Shown here: positions 46,745-59,073 of the stretch, piece by piece | Numbering within the stretch: position 1 is the first letter of the stretch | Layout of the letters: each line of letters opens with the position of its first letter | NCBI GenBank assembly: GCA_001972305.1 | Contig: BDDD01002944.1 | Span: 62,001-126,000, forward strand | Length of the DNA: 64,000 nt | Origin: Cephalotus follicularis | Lineage: Eukaryota > Streptophyta > Magnoliopsida > Oxalidales > Cephalotaceae | Direction of reading: 5' to 3' | The notes under the pieces: generated by a model | Databases searched by the model: none | Seen by the model: the letters and a program-made list of their open reading frames with translations, nothing else | What the model was told of the DNA's origin: nothing | Made by a program: the position numbers and the translations under genes

Positions 46745-47131
46745 TCAATCCTCATATGTGCGGCACTCATCAGTCTCCGGGTTATCCTTACAGTAAGTCT
46801 CGAGAGGATCTGAATCTTTCTTCTTGTCTCTTGCATGGCTGGCTGCTGCACTCAGCTCCTCCACCTCGTCCCACGCGGCAATGCACTCTCCACTTACAGG
46901 GTCATCCGCGCACGCCTCCTCAGCATTCTTGATGCTCTCTACCACCTTCTCTGATATTTGGTCTGGTGCTGCACGTAGTGGTTGCATGTAATACACGCCC
47001 ACTTTGATACACCTACTCCATGGTTGGTTCGTCAGATATTGGGTCTTGATGGGGTGACCCTTTGGTGAGTTTGTTGCATTGGGTAGCACTCTTGGTGTCA
47101 ATAGGTTAATACCAGCAATTGTTGCAGCCAT
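46745..47131 (-). CDS. CP12: CP12, Calvin-cycle redox linker protein
   Basis: Intronless, 128 residues. A transit-peptide-like N-terminus (about 1-53, rich in hydroxylated and basic residues) is followed by the mature CP12: DQISEKVVESIKNAEEA, the signature AWDEVEELSAAASHARDKKK (about 87-105), and two redox cysteine pairs, C74/C83 (CADDPVSGEC) and C114/C123 (CKDNPETDEC). In oxidised (dark) chloroplasts the disulfides let CP12 bind GAPDH and phosphoribulokinase into an inactive complex. The C-terminal DECRTYED tail, which enters the GAPDH active site, is intact. It is divergent from CGEP, with 2.56 kb between start codons. Confidence 0.97.
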   Translation of the reverse strand: MAATIAGINLLTPRVLPNATNSPKGHPIKTQYLTNQPWSRCIKVGVYYMQPLRAAPDQISEKVVESIKNAEEACADDPVSGECIAAWDEVEELSAAASHARDKKKDSDPLETYCKDNPETDECRTYED

Positions 47132-49692
47132 TCTCTGTAGTTGTGGTTATGGTACAACACTGGAAATGTTCGAGGGAGATTGGTGAAGGAAAGGTATATT
47201 ATTATTGGGATTGGTAATAGATTGTGAACACAGATTTCTTATCAGGTGATATCCAATTGATGGCCTCCACGTCAAGAGTAAAAGAGAGATATTTTACGGG
47301 AATATCAAGTTATCAAACTTGAGACGTTACTTAACAACGCACCGTTAAATATGATAATAGTACCCCATTAATGCAAAGAAAGACAAAATAAATAAAAAAA
47401 TTGCTGTTGATAAAGAGAATGAGCAGCTGGTTATCAAGTTATCCGATAATTATTTTGTATAATTATTTTTTTATTTTTAAAATTTAAAATATTATCTCTA
47501 TTATTCACATTCATTTTTTTAAAATTAAATTTTGATTATTAAGGTATAAAATTCATGTAAATATTTAATGACAAACAATATAACAGTATTTGAATCAGTA
47601 TATTGATATAAGAATTATTAAGTTTTATTGATAATTGGACCATGATAATACCTTATATACACGTACGAGAATATATGATAATAATAATATAATTAAATAT
47701 GGTATAAAATAAATTTTCAGTTTTATACACATCTTTTTATTAATGATTGAAAATGATTTCATGATTCTATTAATTTCTCTTTTTCTTCTCAATCATCGGA
47801 GATAGATAAGATGCCAGAAAAGTCTTAGAGACAAAATTATAATAAAATATGTCTATATGATAATGCGTCTTTGATATCTTTTAGCATATATTCATCCTAT
47901 GATCTGCACCAGAGAAAACATAAGTATGTGATCAATAAACCTGAATAAAATAATAAAAATCACACTGAAATGCCGTGGGGATAGGCAAAATAAAACGTGG
48001 TTTACACGAAGAATTCCTCCTCGAAAAAAGTCAACAAAAGATTTACTTACAATAATGGTTTAGGAAAACCACATTTTTAGTTATTCTATAAAGAAACATA
48101 TATTTTGATTATACATTCTCACCTCTTTTTAGAAACGGCAACGTGAAATGAGAATGTACTTATATTACGGCTTGATACATGACGTAAAACAACTAAACTC
48201 ATATGAGACACACTATATGATTTAAACTCACTGAATATGAGACTTTGTGAAACTTAATCAAAAGTTTTAATGAGTTCTGGTGGAGATTATATTGTAATAA
48301 TGTTTTAATGAGTCTTAGTAGAGATTACATTACTTCTTTGATGTTTGATTCATGCATGTCTTAACTAAGAAAAAGTATTCTATATAACGAAATTATTGCT
48401 CCATTGTCTCACTGTTATATGGAAGCAATGCAGAATAATTTTTTCCTAACTAGGGAATCCGGTAGTGGGCAACATTTCCTTTAGGCTCGTTACCATATTA
48501 GTTTTAAGACAACTAATTAAAAATTAATATATGTATTGAATTACATTTATTTTAAAAAATGTTATGGATATGACGGAGCAAGATAGACCACCATAAACAC
48601 ATGTACAAGTATTGTTGAGACGAGCCTAAGCTAAATCGAAAAAGTTGTCATAAATTAGACTAGTTAAATGAAATACTAGAGTAAAAATAAAAACTAACTG
48701 AGAGAAAGACAAAAATGATTAGTCTCTAATAGAAATATTATGAAATAAAAAGTTAATTGTTTTATCAGCTGAAAACCTCTTTCTCAATAATTATTTACTC
48801 TAGTGTCGGGTAATTTTGGTATGGCGGAATCTGGAGCCTCTTCTGAAATGAATAAGGAAACTTGATATGTGAAATTTTTTAATTACATTGAAAGATTGTG
48901 ATGGAACTATAAGGTATGCGTGATGAATTAAAAATGGCTATTCTAAAAGGATTTTTTAAACTTATTATATTAACTGATGTTATTTCTGTTATTGAGCTTA
49001 TTGAATGTACTAAGGGTTTATCTAATCATCTTTTTTATACTTTGATTTTTGATTGTAGGCTCCTGATCATACAGCTGTGGACTCATTATCTACAATATAT
49101 GTTAGGGAGACAAAGATGAGTTTTAACTTTTTAGGAGATATTTTATTGTTTAAAAGTCCACTCTCATATATTTTGGATCAATTTTTGACTGATCAACTTG
49201 AAATTTCTTACCCTCAGCTTTTTTGTAATTGAATCGGTTATTATAAATGCAGTTTCTTTTGTAGCAAAAATAAAAGACAAAAATGCATGTTGTACATTGA
49301 TGAGAATAGGAAGGGAATAATCACTGTCTAGGCCCATTACATAAAACTGTAGACCTGATTACTAACTGGGCCTAACCCAAGCTATCTATAATTCAGCACT
49401 TTAGCTTTCACAATAAATACAAACAATACATCGTATTCCAGTTTTACTATTATAATATAAAATGCTAGGTACATTTTTACGATATCTTGCATATATTAAT
49501 TACTTTTATTTATTTAATAGAAAAAAAGACATAAAAGAAAATTACATAACAATTGGCCGGGTTTATTTTGCCCTTCCCTTATATATATGTATATAAAATT
49601 GGATATGCACAAAGTCCACATCTAAATATTATCCGTTAAAAAAGAAAAGAAAGGAAGGAATCAATGAATCTTTGAAATGATAGGACGATCTG
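47132..49692. other. Divergent intergenic region between CP12 and CGEP
   Basis: Contains both promoters. The CP12 side has an AATATACC TATA-like sequence on the minus strand near 47,192-47,199. The middle is AT-rich and holds a decayed LINE RNase H fragment near 48,900-49,135. No intact gene was seen. Confidence 0.45.
48900..49135 (+). pseudogene. LINE RNase H-like domain remnant, possible
   Basis: The plus strand encodes MRDELKMAILKGFFKLII, then DVISVIELIECTKG and later FDCRLLI. The order resembles the plant non-LTR RNase H (RVT_3) block 'LRDGLxLAxxLGxxxLIVExDSxxVVxLI...DCRxLL'. Upstream frames are broken and there is no reverse transcriptase, so this would be a small relic. The similarity is recognised by eye and is weak. 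Confidence 0.4.
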
Positions 49693-52600
49693 ATGCAACT
49701 TTACAAAGTCTATCATCGCCTCTCTCTCCTCACATTACTACCACCGTCACTGCCTCCTCTCGTCATCTCTCTAAAACCTACCAAATTGATATCTGTCCGT
49801 ACTCGTGGCAGCCTGAGAACTACTTACTCTAACTCTCTATCTGTACGGTCCATCTCCATGTCAAGTTCAAGCACTTCTTCATGGATCGCCAATGTCGTAC
49901 CTATGTCCACTGTGGCTGAAGACGGCAATGGAACCACCAACGCTTCTCTCTCCACTACTCCTAATACCGATGCTGAAGATGATGGCGGTAACTCTCAATC
50001 TTTGGCTCATGCCTCTCTTTTGAATTGCACTTGGTTTTTTATTAAACTTTTTGTTGCTCTATTTTAGTCACTTTTTTTATGTTTTGTTATGGAAATTGAA
50101 TGATAGAAGATTTTGTAATTCAGTTGCATCTATCTTTCTAGAGTATTATTTTGAGTAAGGTTGTTATAGAAAAGTTAATTGAGAAATGAGAATCAACAAG
50201 GTTAGAAGAGTTTTCTTAGACTTAATAAGGTGAGTTTGGGAAGCATCAGTTCTAATTTTTTGCTTTTTAAACTTTTAATTTTAATTAAATTAATAATATT
50301 TAGTTTTTGAAAAGTTAAAAGCTGAAATTATGTAGCTTTTGCTTTTAGCTTAAAAAGTTATAAAAAAAAAAACTAAAATCAGAAGCATAAGCTGTGTTTT
50401 CCCAAACGCAGCTTTAATAAAGTATGAAATTTTTTAACTATGTGAATGCAGATTGTGTGACCTTTGCAAGAGGAATCATTTTGTACTTCACATCACGTAA
50501 AAACACGTTGAACCCATGATGGACCCCAAATGCAGGGATGATTTAGATTCTTATATCCGTAGGGAAAAAAATAGAGTTTACAATTGCGAGGGATATGATC
50601 CGAATGTTATTGTGCATACTAATGATTGTGTATGATCGGTGATGTAGATATCTTGGGACTTAAATATCGTGTTCCTCCACCTGAGATTAGAGATATTGTT
50701 GATGCTCCGCCTCTTCCGGCATTGTCATTTTCTCCACAAAGGGACAAAATCCTGTTTCTCAAGCGGAGAGCACTGCCTCCATTGGCAGAACTAGCAAGAC
50801 CAGAGGAAAAGCTGGCTGGTATACGTATCGATGGAAAATGCAATAGTAGAAGTCGGATGTCATTTTATACTGGTATTGGGATCCATCAATTATTGCCTGA
50901 TGGTACACTTGGCCCAGAGATAGAGATACACGGTTTCCCTTATGGTTCCAAGATCAACTTCTTAACTTGGTCACAAGATGGGAGGCATTTAGCCTTTAGT
51001 ATTCGAGTTGATGAGGAGGAAAAGCTTAGGGTATGGGTTGCTGATGTGGAAACGGGGAAAGCCAGACCATTGTTTCAGTCACCAGATATCTTCCTTAATG
51101 CAGTTTTTGACAATTATGTTTGGGTAGATAACAATACTTTGTTAGTATGTACCATCCCCACATCTCGTGGAGACCCACCAAAGAAGCCTTTGGTTCCCTC
51201 TGGCCCTAAGATTCAATCTAATGAACAGAAGAGTGTTATTCAAGTAAGAACCTTTCAAGATTTGCTGAAGGACGAGTATGATGAAGATTTATTTGACTAC
51301 TATGCTACCAGTCAACTTGTATTGGCTTCTTTGGACGGGATGGTGAAAGAAATCTGCCCACCAGCTGTATATACTTCGATGGATCCATCCCCAGATCATA
51401 AGTACCTTTTGATTACTTCATATCACAGGCCTTACTCCTTTATTGTTCCATGTGGACGATTTCCTAAAAAGGTAGATTTGTGGACAAGTGATGGGAAATT
51501 TGTTAGAGAACTCTGTGATTTACCCCTTGCAGAGGACATTCCCATTGCATTCAGCAGTGTGCGAAAAGGCATGCGCTCTATAAATTGGAGAGCAGATGAG
51601 CCTTCAACAATCTACTGGTACGTATAAAAAATATTCACTCTTCTTTTGTATGCATGTGTGGGATGGAGCAGGTTGTAATTAACTTATTATATGTAGTCCA
51701 CTTGATTTATAAAGAGAAGATACCTGTGAACATTTTTGGTCTCCTGTTTAACTAAGTTGAGGTTCTTAGGGCAGAGACACAAGATGGAGGTGATGCAAAA
51801 GTGGAAGTTTCTCCACGTGATATAATTTATATGCAGCCAGCCGAGCCAGTAGAAGGTGAACAGGCAGAAGTTTTGCACAAACTTGACCTGCGCTATGGGT
51901 AAGAATATGAGCTAGACGCTTTTGCTTTTTTTTTTAATACATGTATATGCTTATTTATACGAGTTTGTGATCTTCAGTATGAGTATGAATATGAGCTAGA
52001 TGCTCTTTTTTTTTAAAATATATTTATACACTCATTTATATTCCTTTAGAAATTCTATTGTAGCAAACCCTCTCCTTCCGAACTTTTTCTCACCAACTTA
52101 CTTTCAATGGCTTGTCTATCTCAAAAGGTGCTAAATAAGAGGATCTTTATAAGACTTCCAACAAGAATTGGACTGAAATCCACATTGTTGATCACCACGC
52201 CTGAGTTGCTTGTTTCATTTTTGAGAATACTTATAATGCATCTTAGAAAAATTATTTGTTATTTTTTTTGGGTTCTTGGTGTTATTTTTGCAGTTTACCC
52301 GTGTCTGTAACATATAATAAAACTACCCTTGTTGCGAGACTGCTTAAGGTTCAACCTAGAATCTTGTTTTGATGTAGATGAGCTACTTATGTTTACAGGG
52401 GGATTTCTTGGTGTGATGATACACTGGCTCTAGTTTATGAATCTTGGTACAAAACACGACGGACAAGAACCTGGATTATATCTCCTGGTTCTAAAGATGT
52501 GAGTCCACGCATATTGTTTGATAGATCGTCAGAAGATGTATACTCTGATCCTGGTTCTCCAATGTTGAGGAGAACTCCTTCTGGTACTTACATTATTGCG

Positions 52601-55200
52601 AAAATAAAGAAAGAAAATGTTGAAGGCACATATGTTTTACTGAATGGTAGTGGTGCTACACCTGAAGGGAACATTCCCTTCCTTGATTTATTTGGCTTGT
52701 AAGTGTTTCAAATCACCTTTTTATCATGTGTTTCCCCCTCAGTATCTATTGTAACCATAGTGGTCTAAACCAAACCCTTTGTAGAAATACAGGTAACAAA
52801 GAACGGATATGGCAGAGTGATAAGGAGAAGTACCATGAAACTGTTGTTGCTTTGATGTCTGATCAAAAGGAAGGAGATTTATATCTTGATCAATTAAAAA
52901 TTTTGACTTCAAAAGAGTCAAAAACTGAAAACACCCAATATTTCATCCAAATCTGGCCAGATAAGAAAGCTTCTCAGATTACAAATTTTCCTCATCCATA
53001 CCCACAGTTGGCATCGCTCCAGAAAGAGATGATTAGGTACCAGAGAAAGGATGGGGTTCAACTTACTGCAACATTATACCTGCCACCAAGCTATGATCCA
53101 TCAAAGGACGGCCCTATCCCATGCCTGGTTTGGTCTTACCCAGGAGAATTTAAAAGCAAAGATGCTGCTGGACAAGTTCGTGGTTCTCCTAATGAATTTC
53201 CAGGCATAGGTCCAACATCTGCGCTTCTATGGCTGGCTAGAAGGCATGAATTTCTTCCCCATCAATTGTTTATACTCTGTTTTATTGTTTTTGGGGTGTC
53301 CGTTCCAGGCATAGGTCCAACATCTGCGCTTCTATGGCTGGCTAGAAGGCATGAATTTCTTCCCCATCAATTGTTTGTACTCTGTTTTAGTGTTTTTGGA
53401 CTTGTCGCAGGTTTGCTATTTTATCTGGACCAACAATTCCTATTATTGGTGAGGGTGATGAAGAGGCAAATGATAGGTAAATCTTATTCTCATTATTAAT
53501 TATTTGGGTTTTTACCCCATCATTTGGTAAGTAATATTTCGCCTTCCATGCAGTAGGAAATATGGTCAGTGTCATAAAAGTAAATATTACAAAATTACAC
53601 CTGCAGAACAAGATTGATCATATTTTGACGAGGAGCAAAAAATAAATACTGCGCAATGTATTTGTCTTTCCCGGAGAATGAATTTCCAAAATGTGTGACA
53701 GAATTTGCAACCCCACAGATGGGGATATGTTTAGATTTGTGATGTATGCAGCACAATACAAATGGATGATGGTAAGATGTCCTAGAAACGTAGAACAGGG
53801 AAGTAGTAGGGTCCAATATATGGTCTGAGAGAACTGAAAAGTCAGGCCAATCCACCTAGCAATTATCATTTCTACAGAAAAAATTGAGTAAGCTATTAAC
53901 AGGGGACTTGAGCCTAAAATTGAAGCTTTAAGCATTCTTGTTTTGGTTTTCTTCCTCAGCTAGCTCACTTCCGTCTAAAGTACCTATTCCATATGTCGCC
54001 CTAATTACTTAATCTTATTGTCGCAATATTTTGACCAGCTATGTAGAGCAGCTGGTTGCAAGTGCAGAGGCTGCTGTTGAGGAAGTTATCCGACGTGGAG
54101 TAAGCTTCTGCATTCCTCCATGTATATCTGCTATTGAAATGGTGCTGAGCATAAAATCCTAACCCAAACCTTTCTGTTGCTGCACTTGGTAAGGTGGCTC
54201 ATCCAAACAAAATTGCAGTGGGGGGGCATTCATATGGTGCATTCATGGCTGCAAACCTCCTGGCACATGCTCCTCATCTTTTCTCTTGTGGAGTTGCTCG
54301 CTCTGGAGCTTACAACAGAACACTTACACCTTTTGGTTTTCAGGTAGTGCACCAGTTAAATGCATTATTGTGTTCTGATAATTAAAAGCTTACTAGCAAA
54401 GCTCAGCAATTTTATTTTCTTATTTTTTCTCCCCTTTCCCTTTAGTTGCATGTATTTAACATTGAATAATTTTGCGGCTGCTTCACATTGTTTAGAATGA
54501 GGACAGAACTCTTTGGGAAGCCACTAATACATACGTGGAAATGAGCCCTTTCATGTCCGCAAATAAAATTAAGAAGCCAATTTTGCTTATCCATGGAGAA
54601 GAAGACAATAATCCTGGAACACTAACTATGCAGGTAAAATATTTATTCCCCAACGCCAANCTTTTCTTTCAACCCTCCCGGTATAATCTTTTCTTTCAAC
54701 TTCTAATTACCATGGTGACTAGTTAATGAATGATTTATATATCCTCCAGTAGAAATAATTTATATTCAGTAACTAGTCTTGCTTTCTATTGTTACTTTTG
54801 TGTAATTTCTGAGCAAGCGAGCTTCCTTATTCCCTTAAAACTGGTGGGCTGGCTGCTAATTGTGCATTTGCCTATGATTTAGTCGGATCGTTTCTTCAAT
54901 GCTCTGAAAGGCCATGGAGCTCTCTGTCGGCTTGTCATTCTTCCCTTTGAGAGCCATGGGTATGCTGCACGAGAAAGTATCATGCATGTCCTCTGGGAAA
55001 CAGATAGATGGCTGCAAAAACATTGTGTCTCAAACACTTCTGATGTCAATGTAGATCTTGATGCGTGTAAAGAGGATGTAAGCAAAGGAGTTACCAACTC
55101 TGAAAGCAAAGTTATTTCTGCCAGCGGGGGTGGTAGTGCAGAGCTAGTAGTTTTTGAGCATGGACAATTTCACGTTACACCGAAGTCGTCATTGTGGTAA
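49693..55200 (+). CDS. CGEP: Chloroplast glutamyl endopeptidase (S9 family)
   Basis: Serine protease of the prolyl-oligopeptidase S9 family that cleaves after Glu in the stroma. Ten exons: 49693-49987, 50648-51617, 51770-51898, 52399-52698, 52785-53243, 53411-53476, 54039-54099, 54194-54343, 54496-54633 and 54883-55200. They join to 2886 nt, 961 residues plus stop, the size I recall for Arabidopsis AT2G47390. Residues 1-80 look like a transit peptide. A beta-propeller-like region follows (about 110-600), then the alpha/beta hydrolase with nucleophile S773 in GGHSYGAF, D847 in HGEEDNN and H881 in ESHGY. The 459-nt exon must be left at a GC donor (AAG|GCATGA). That junction is duplicated 105 bp downstream, and using the duplicate as an extra exon would shift the frame. 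Base 54660, in an intron, is an N. Confidence 0.95.
53198..53398 (+). repeat. 105-bp tandem duplication across a CGEP exon-intron junction
   Basis: Copy 1 (53198-53302) and copy 2 (53303-53398) differ at two substitutions over their first 95 bases. Each holds the exon end GGCATAGGTCC...GCTAGAAG, the GC donor and about 50 bp of intron. Copy 2 also has a TTCCAG acceptor-like start. The 40 nt between that acceptor and the second donor would frameshift if spliced in. Confidence 0.95.
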
Positions 55201-57054
55201 CTCTTAATCCTTCATATGTTTATAAATAGAAAGGTGACAATAATTTCTTCATGATGCATGATCTCTTTTCTTCATGTTCATTAAAGCTATGAAATGGACT
55301 GAATCATAAATTGCAATTTTTCTCCTGAGAATTTCTTGAAATTTCTGAACGGAGAGTACATGACACTTGCGTAAAGAGATGCATGAGCACTACTTTAGAG
55401 GAGACCCATAGGCCATACTCTATTAATTTTTTATTTATATGTTAAAGTGTTTTTTACCCCTCTTTTGGCATTGTTTACTGCTTTTCGACTTTAAGTGAAT
55501 GAATAAAAAATGAGAAAGGCTTTATATATTGTATTAATCAAAAAGTACTTGTTACATCCTCCATATCAAATTATCGATCTTCTCTTGTCTACCTTTGGAT
55601 ATGCTGTTTATGGGATTTTCAACATGCTACCGAATAAGTTATGGCTGTGCTTAAAATTCACACTCTCTTAACTGTTTATTAACTTTTGAAAATTTAACAG
55701 AGGGAACTCTTCTTTCCAACACCCGAAATGAGCTCATCAATATTACAAACAAATATGGTACAAAATTACTCCGATGAAAATTGGTTTCAAAGGTTTTTAC
55801 ATGTCCATAGAACATTTCTGTTTTCTAACTATATTTGGTCACTCATTAGTCTTGGCCGACTATATTTACAGATTGGAGGACTTGCCTCTGGCTACTAAAG
55901 AACAACTTTCGGGTAATAACAGAGTATAAGGATGCGAAACAGTACAGGTGCTGATTATTATGAAAAATACCACATTTAGCAGTTGAAAGTGCATCATCCA
56001 CAATTGTACGTGTACCCCTAAAATGCGATTTGTTTCCTAATTCACAAGGCGTTCCCTGTGACAAGTTCTAGTGTACATCTCCCTGGAGGCATGATTTACT
56101 TGTTGAATGGCTGTTTTATAATAAAGCGCTATCTGTGCAGTTGGCATTGATTGTAATGAAATTGGTGAAGTGATTCATTATTGTGGCCGGGTTTGATGCA
56201 ATCAGTACTTTCTCACATCTCTACTGTTGTTTCTTTTGCATTTGATAAATAATTGAACTTTGAAGTGGTGCTCGTTATATTTACTATTCATAGATTAAAC
56301 TTGGTACTATCCATCTCCGTATTTCTTTAAGAATTAACAAAGAACCCATGTGGTGCCACTTGCCACAATGGTGAGTCTGATCCTCTTGGCTAATGAAAAT
56401 GAAGCAAATATAATTCATTTTGATCTTGCATGCATTTCCATCATTCTTTTGTTGTTTAAAAAGACAAAAGGTATAAATTATAAAATTCTATACTTTTTAA
56501 TTTATCTAAATTAAAATTTGAGAAGGTTTAGTTTGTAAAATGAACAATCGATACATTCTTTTGATTCTACTACAACTAATTGCTCGCGAGGGAGTAGGTT
56601 ACCTGATAAGGTATAAATGCACCCATATTACACTATTGCTAGAGATCAATTTGAAAACATGAAAAGATAAAAAAAATTGAAAAAATTGAATAAAAATAAT
56701 GATTAAGAACTGAGCTATATATATATGATTAACCATTTTCCAACAATATTCAATGCCAACGTGCCTTACAAAGGATTCAGCATTTTAGCTTGTTGCCCTT
56801 AAACCCTCTTTGCAGTTCCCGCAGGGCATAAAACTGTAGAGAGAAACAACAAGTGTATGCCACGAGAAGCAAGAAAACCAGACAAGTTCATGAATTTATG
56901 TTAAGCAAATATGTATTTGAGATCTCCATACGAGAAATTTATTCTTCAAAAATACAGAAACTACTGCATCGAAACTTCAAGAGCCAAACAATGAAAGGCA
57001 AAGGTTCAGAAAACTGCAGAAACTTATCAATAACTTCATGACAGAAACACAGAT
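55201..57054. other. Convergent spacer between CGEP and COX5C
   Basis: Holds both 3' UTRs and AT-rich sequence. No open frame with family similarity and no clear repeat. Confidence 0.45.
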
Positions 57055-57246
57055 TTATTCTTCCACGACAACACTAATCTCGCCCTTTTCTAGCATGTCA
57101 TAAAATGCCCTTGTTTTCCTTTGCTCATTCCAGTGATGCATCTTCCAGAGGCTACCGGCAGCCAAGCCTAATGTAATACCAATAATAATCTCCTTGATAA
57201 CACTTGGTCCTTTTAATGTTGGATGAGCAAGCTTACGAGCAGCCAT
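57055..57246 (-). CDS. COX5C: Cytochrome c oxidase subunit 5C
   Basis: A 63-residue small subunit of mitochondrial complex IV, intact and typical in size. The conserved order is LAHPTLKGPSVIKEI, a single membrane helix (about 18-34, IIIGITLGLAAGSLW), then KMHHWNEQRKTRAFYDMLEK and an acidic tail GEISVVVEE. The start at 57246 is chosen because it gives the family N-terminus MAARK; a longer in-frame ATG at 57291 lies across the leader-intron acceptor. The coding part is one exon. Family genes carry an intron in the 5' UTR that boosts expression, and a matching intron is visible here. Confidence 0.96.
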   Translation of the reverse strand: MAARKLAHPTLKGPSVIKEIIIGITLGLAAGSLWKMHHWNEQRKTRAFYDMLEKGEISVVVEE

Positions 57247-57274
57247 ATTGCTTCTCCACTTGAAGCTAGCCAAC

Positions 57275-58359
57275 CTGCAATCGAATGACAAAAAAGAAAC
57301 TCTTTTGCAGTAGGCACAAAGGAATGGTTGAAAACTACACGCACGTTATTATCATTATTGAAGTCAAGGAGTCCACAAAAAACAAAACAGAAAACATGTA
57401 CATAATCTGTAAACCAAAAGACAACCATCAAGAATTCCATCCTACAACACAACCAATCTAAAAATTATATTTAACTTTTGAATGACTTGCAAATTTTAAT
57501 GATATGATATCCACTTAATGTTCTGCACAACAAGGGGAGATTTACATTGCATATAGAAAGTATGACCCTTAATCATAGCTCATACTCATAACCCTATCAC
57601 AAGAATTTCCTAAAACTCCCTAAGCACCCTTGAACATATGCTTTCGTTAGTTTATCTGCATTTCAATCAAGAAATTTTCTCAAATATTTAAGAAAAAGGC
57701 ATATGTTTGTGCACACAAATACACACACAAAAACCCATCTATTCAACCCTTCACCCACATGTGTACTTTTAACATATTCTAGTTCACACACTCAGGTATC
57801 AATTGTGGTGTTCTTCTCTAGCTACTCCTCAAGCATATACCCGTACTGTACCCAATTTAAACGTTCCACGCCAAATTCAGGTTCACCATAACAGCATCGT
57901 AAGAATAGTTTCAAGGGCCAAGCTAAAATTTTGCATTTGGGTTACTACGGATTAAATCTTCTGGCACTATCAAAGCTATATGGAATTTAATTTAAAATAG
58001 GTCAGGAAAAAAGTAGGTTGCTTTAGACTATGTTTATCATTGTTTTCAAGGCTCATGTTTTAGTTGTTTTTTTTTTAAATTAATACGATTTAACATTCAA
58101 AACTGAATATTTTCCTCAAATTGGTTTACTTTGAATACAACTGAAAAATAATTTTTAAAAAATACAAAAACTCAGCAAACGAAGCTATAAGTATTAAAGA
58201 TCCACACATGTGAGAAACAGTATCAACACTCAATAATCTAGAAAGCTATCATTAGATGTTGTCACATTAAAAAAACACGACATAAGTACACACACACACG
58301 CAATCTTTGGATGCAAATAGATCGAGAGAGCGAAACACGATAATCATTACTGGGGTTAC
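57275..58359 (-). other. COX5C 5' UTR (leader) intron
   Basis: On the minus strand the donor CTCAG|GTAACC ends at 58360 and the acceptor TTGCAG|GTTGG begins the next exon at 57274, 28 bp before the start codon. The intron is 1085 bp. Leader introns at this position are known in COX5C genes. The first exon would lie upstream of 58360, roughly to 58,440. Confidence 0.75.
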
Positions 58360-58607
58360 CTGAGAGATGGGAATCAGATTGTGAAATGAGGAATGAGAGG
58401 ACCCTGTGGCCGGTGTTGTGTATGCTTAATTGATTTTACCTTTGAGTCATTGTGTTAAATCTCTTTTTTGCCCTACGAAGAATTTGGGGGCGTCTTTTGT
58501 TTGGTGGCTTTTTTTTTTTCACTTGAAATGTCACTCTCCTCACTAAATAACAATGAATGAATTATATAATTATATTTTTTACATTCAATTTTCTAATATA
58601 TGATATT

Positions 58608-58702
58608 ATATATTAATTTTTAAGTTAATCAAATATTTATTATATATTATTATATGTAATAAATTATTTATTAACATATTTGATTAACTTAAATATTAGT
58701 TA
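58608..58702. repeat. Small AT-rich inverted repeat
   Basis: 'taagttaatcaaatattta' on the left is mirrored by 'aaatatttgattaactta'-type sequence on the right, around a short AT core. Confidence 0.6.
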
Positions 58703-58858
58703 AAACAATTTAACTCTAAAGATTTGATTTAAAAAATATAATTAACATATTTAAATTATTAAAGATAATGTGACTATAAGACTCCCAATTTTTTGTCTTT
58801 TTATGTCAATTAGTGGTGAGTACTTATGTTCTTTAAAAAAAAAAAGAATGACAACTGT

Positions 58859-59073
58859 TTTTTACAAATCTTGATGATAAATTTGATAATTTGTATAAGT
58901 AAATAATATATTATTTTAATATTTTGAATTATTTTATATTTATATAATAATTTTAATTTTTATAATATAATAATTAAAATAATTATATAAATATAAAAAA
59001 ATTCAAAAATTCATAACTAAAATATACTATCCATGTATATAAATTATTAAATTTAGTAATTACATTCGTAAAA
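58859..59073. mobile_element. AT-rich foldback MITE, probable
   Basis: Arms of about 95 bp: left 'ttttacaaatcttgatgata...ttgataatttgtata' and the complement of the right 'ttttacgaatgtaattacta...ttaataatttatata', both continuing into 'ttatatttatataat' at the centre. The arms are diverged and target duplications are unclear. Confidence 0.55.

Noticed and set aside
57247-57291. Longer N-terminus for COX5C starting at 57291
   Set aside because: The extension crosses the leader-intron acceptor at 57275 and is not in the family.
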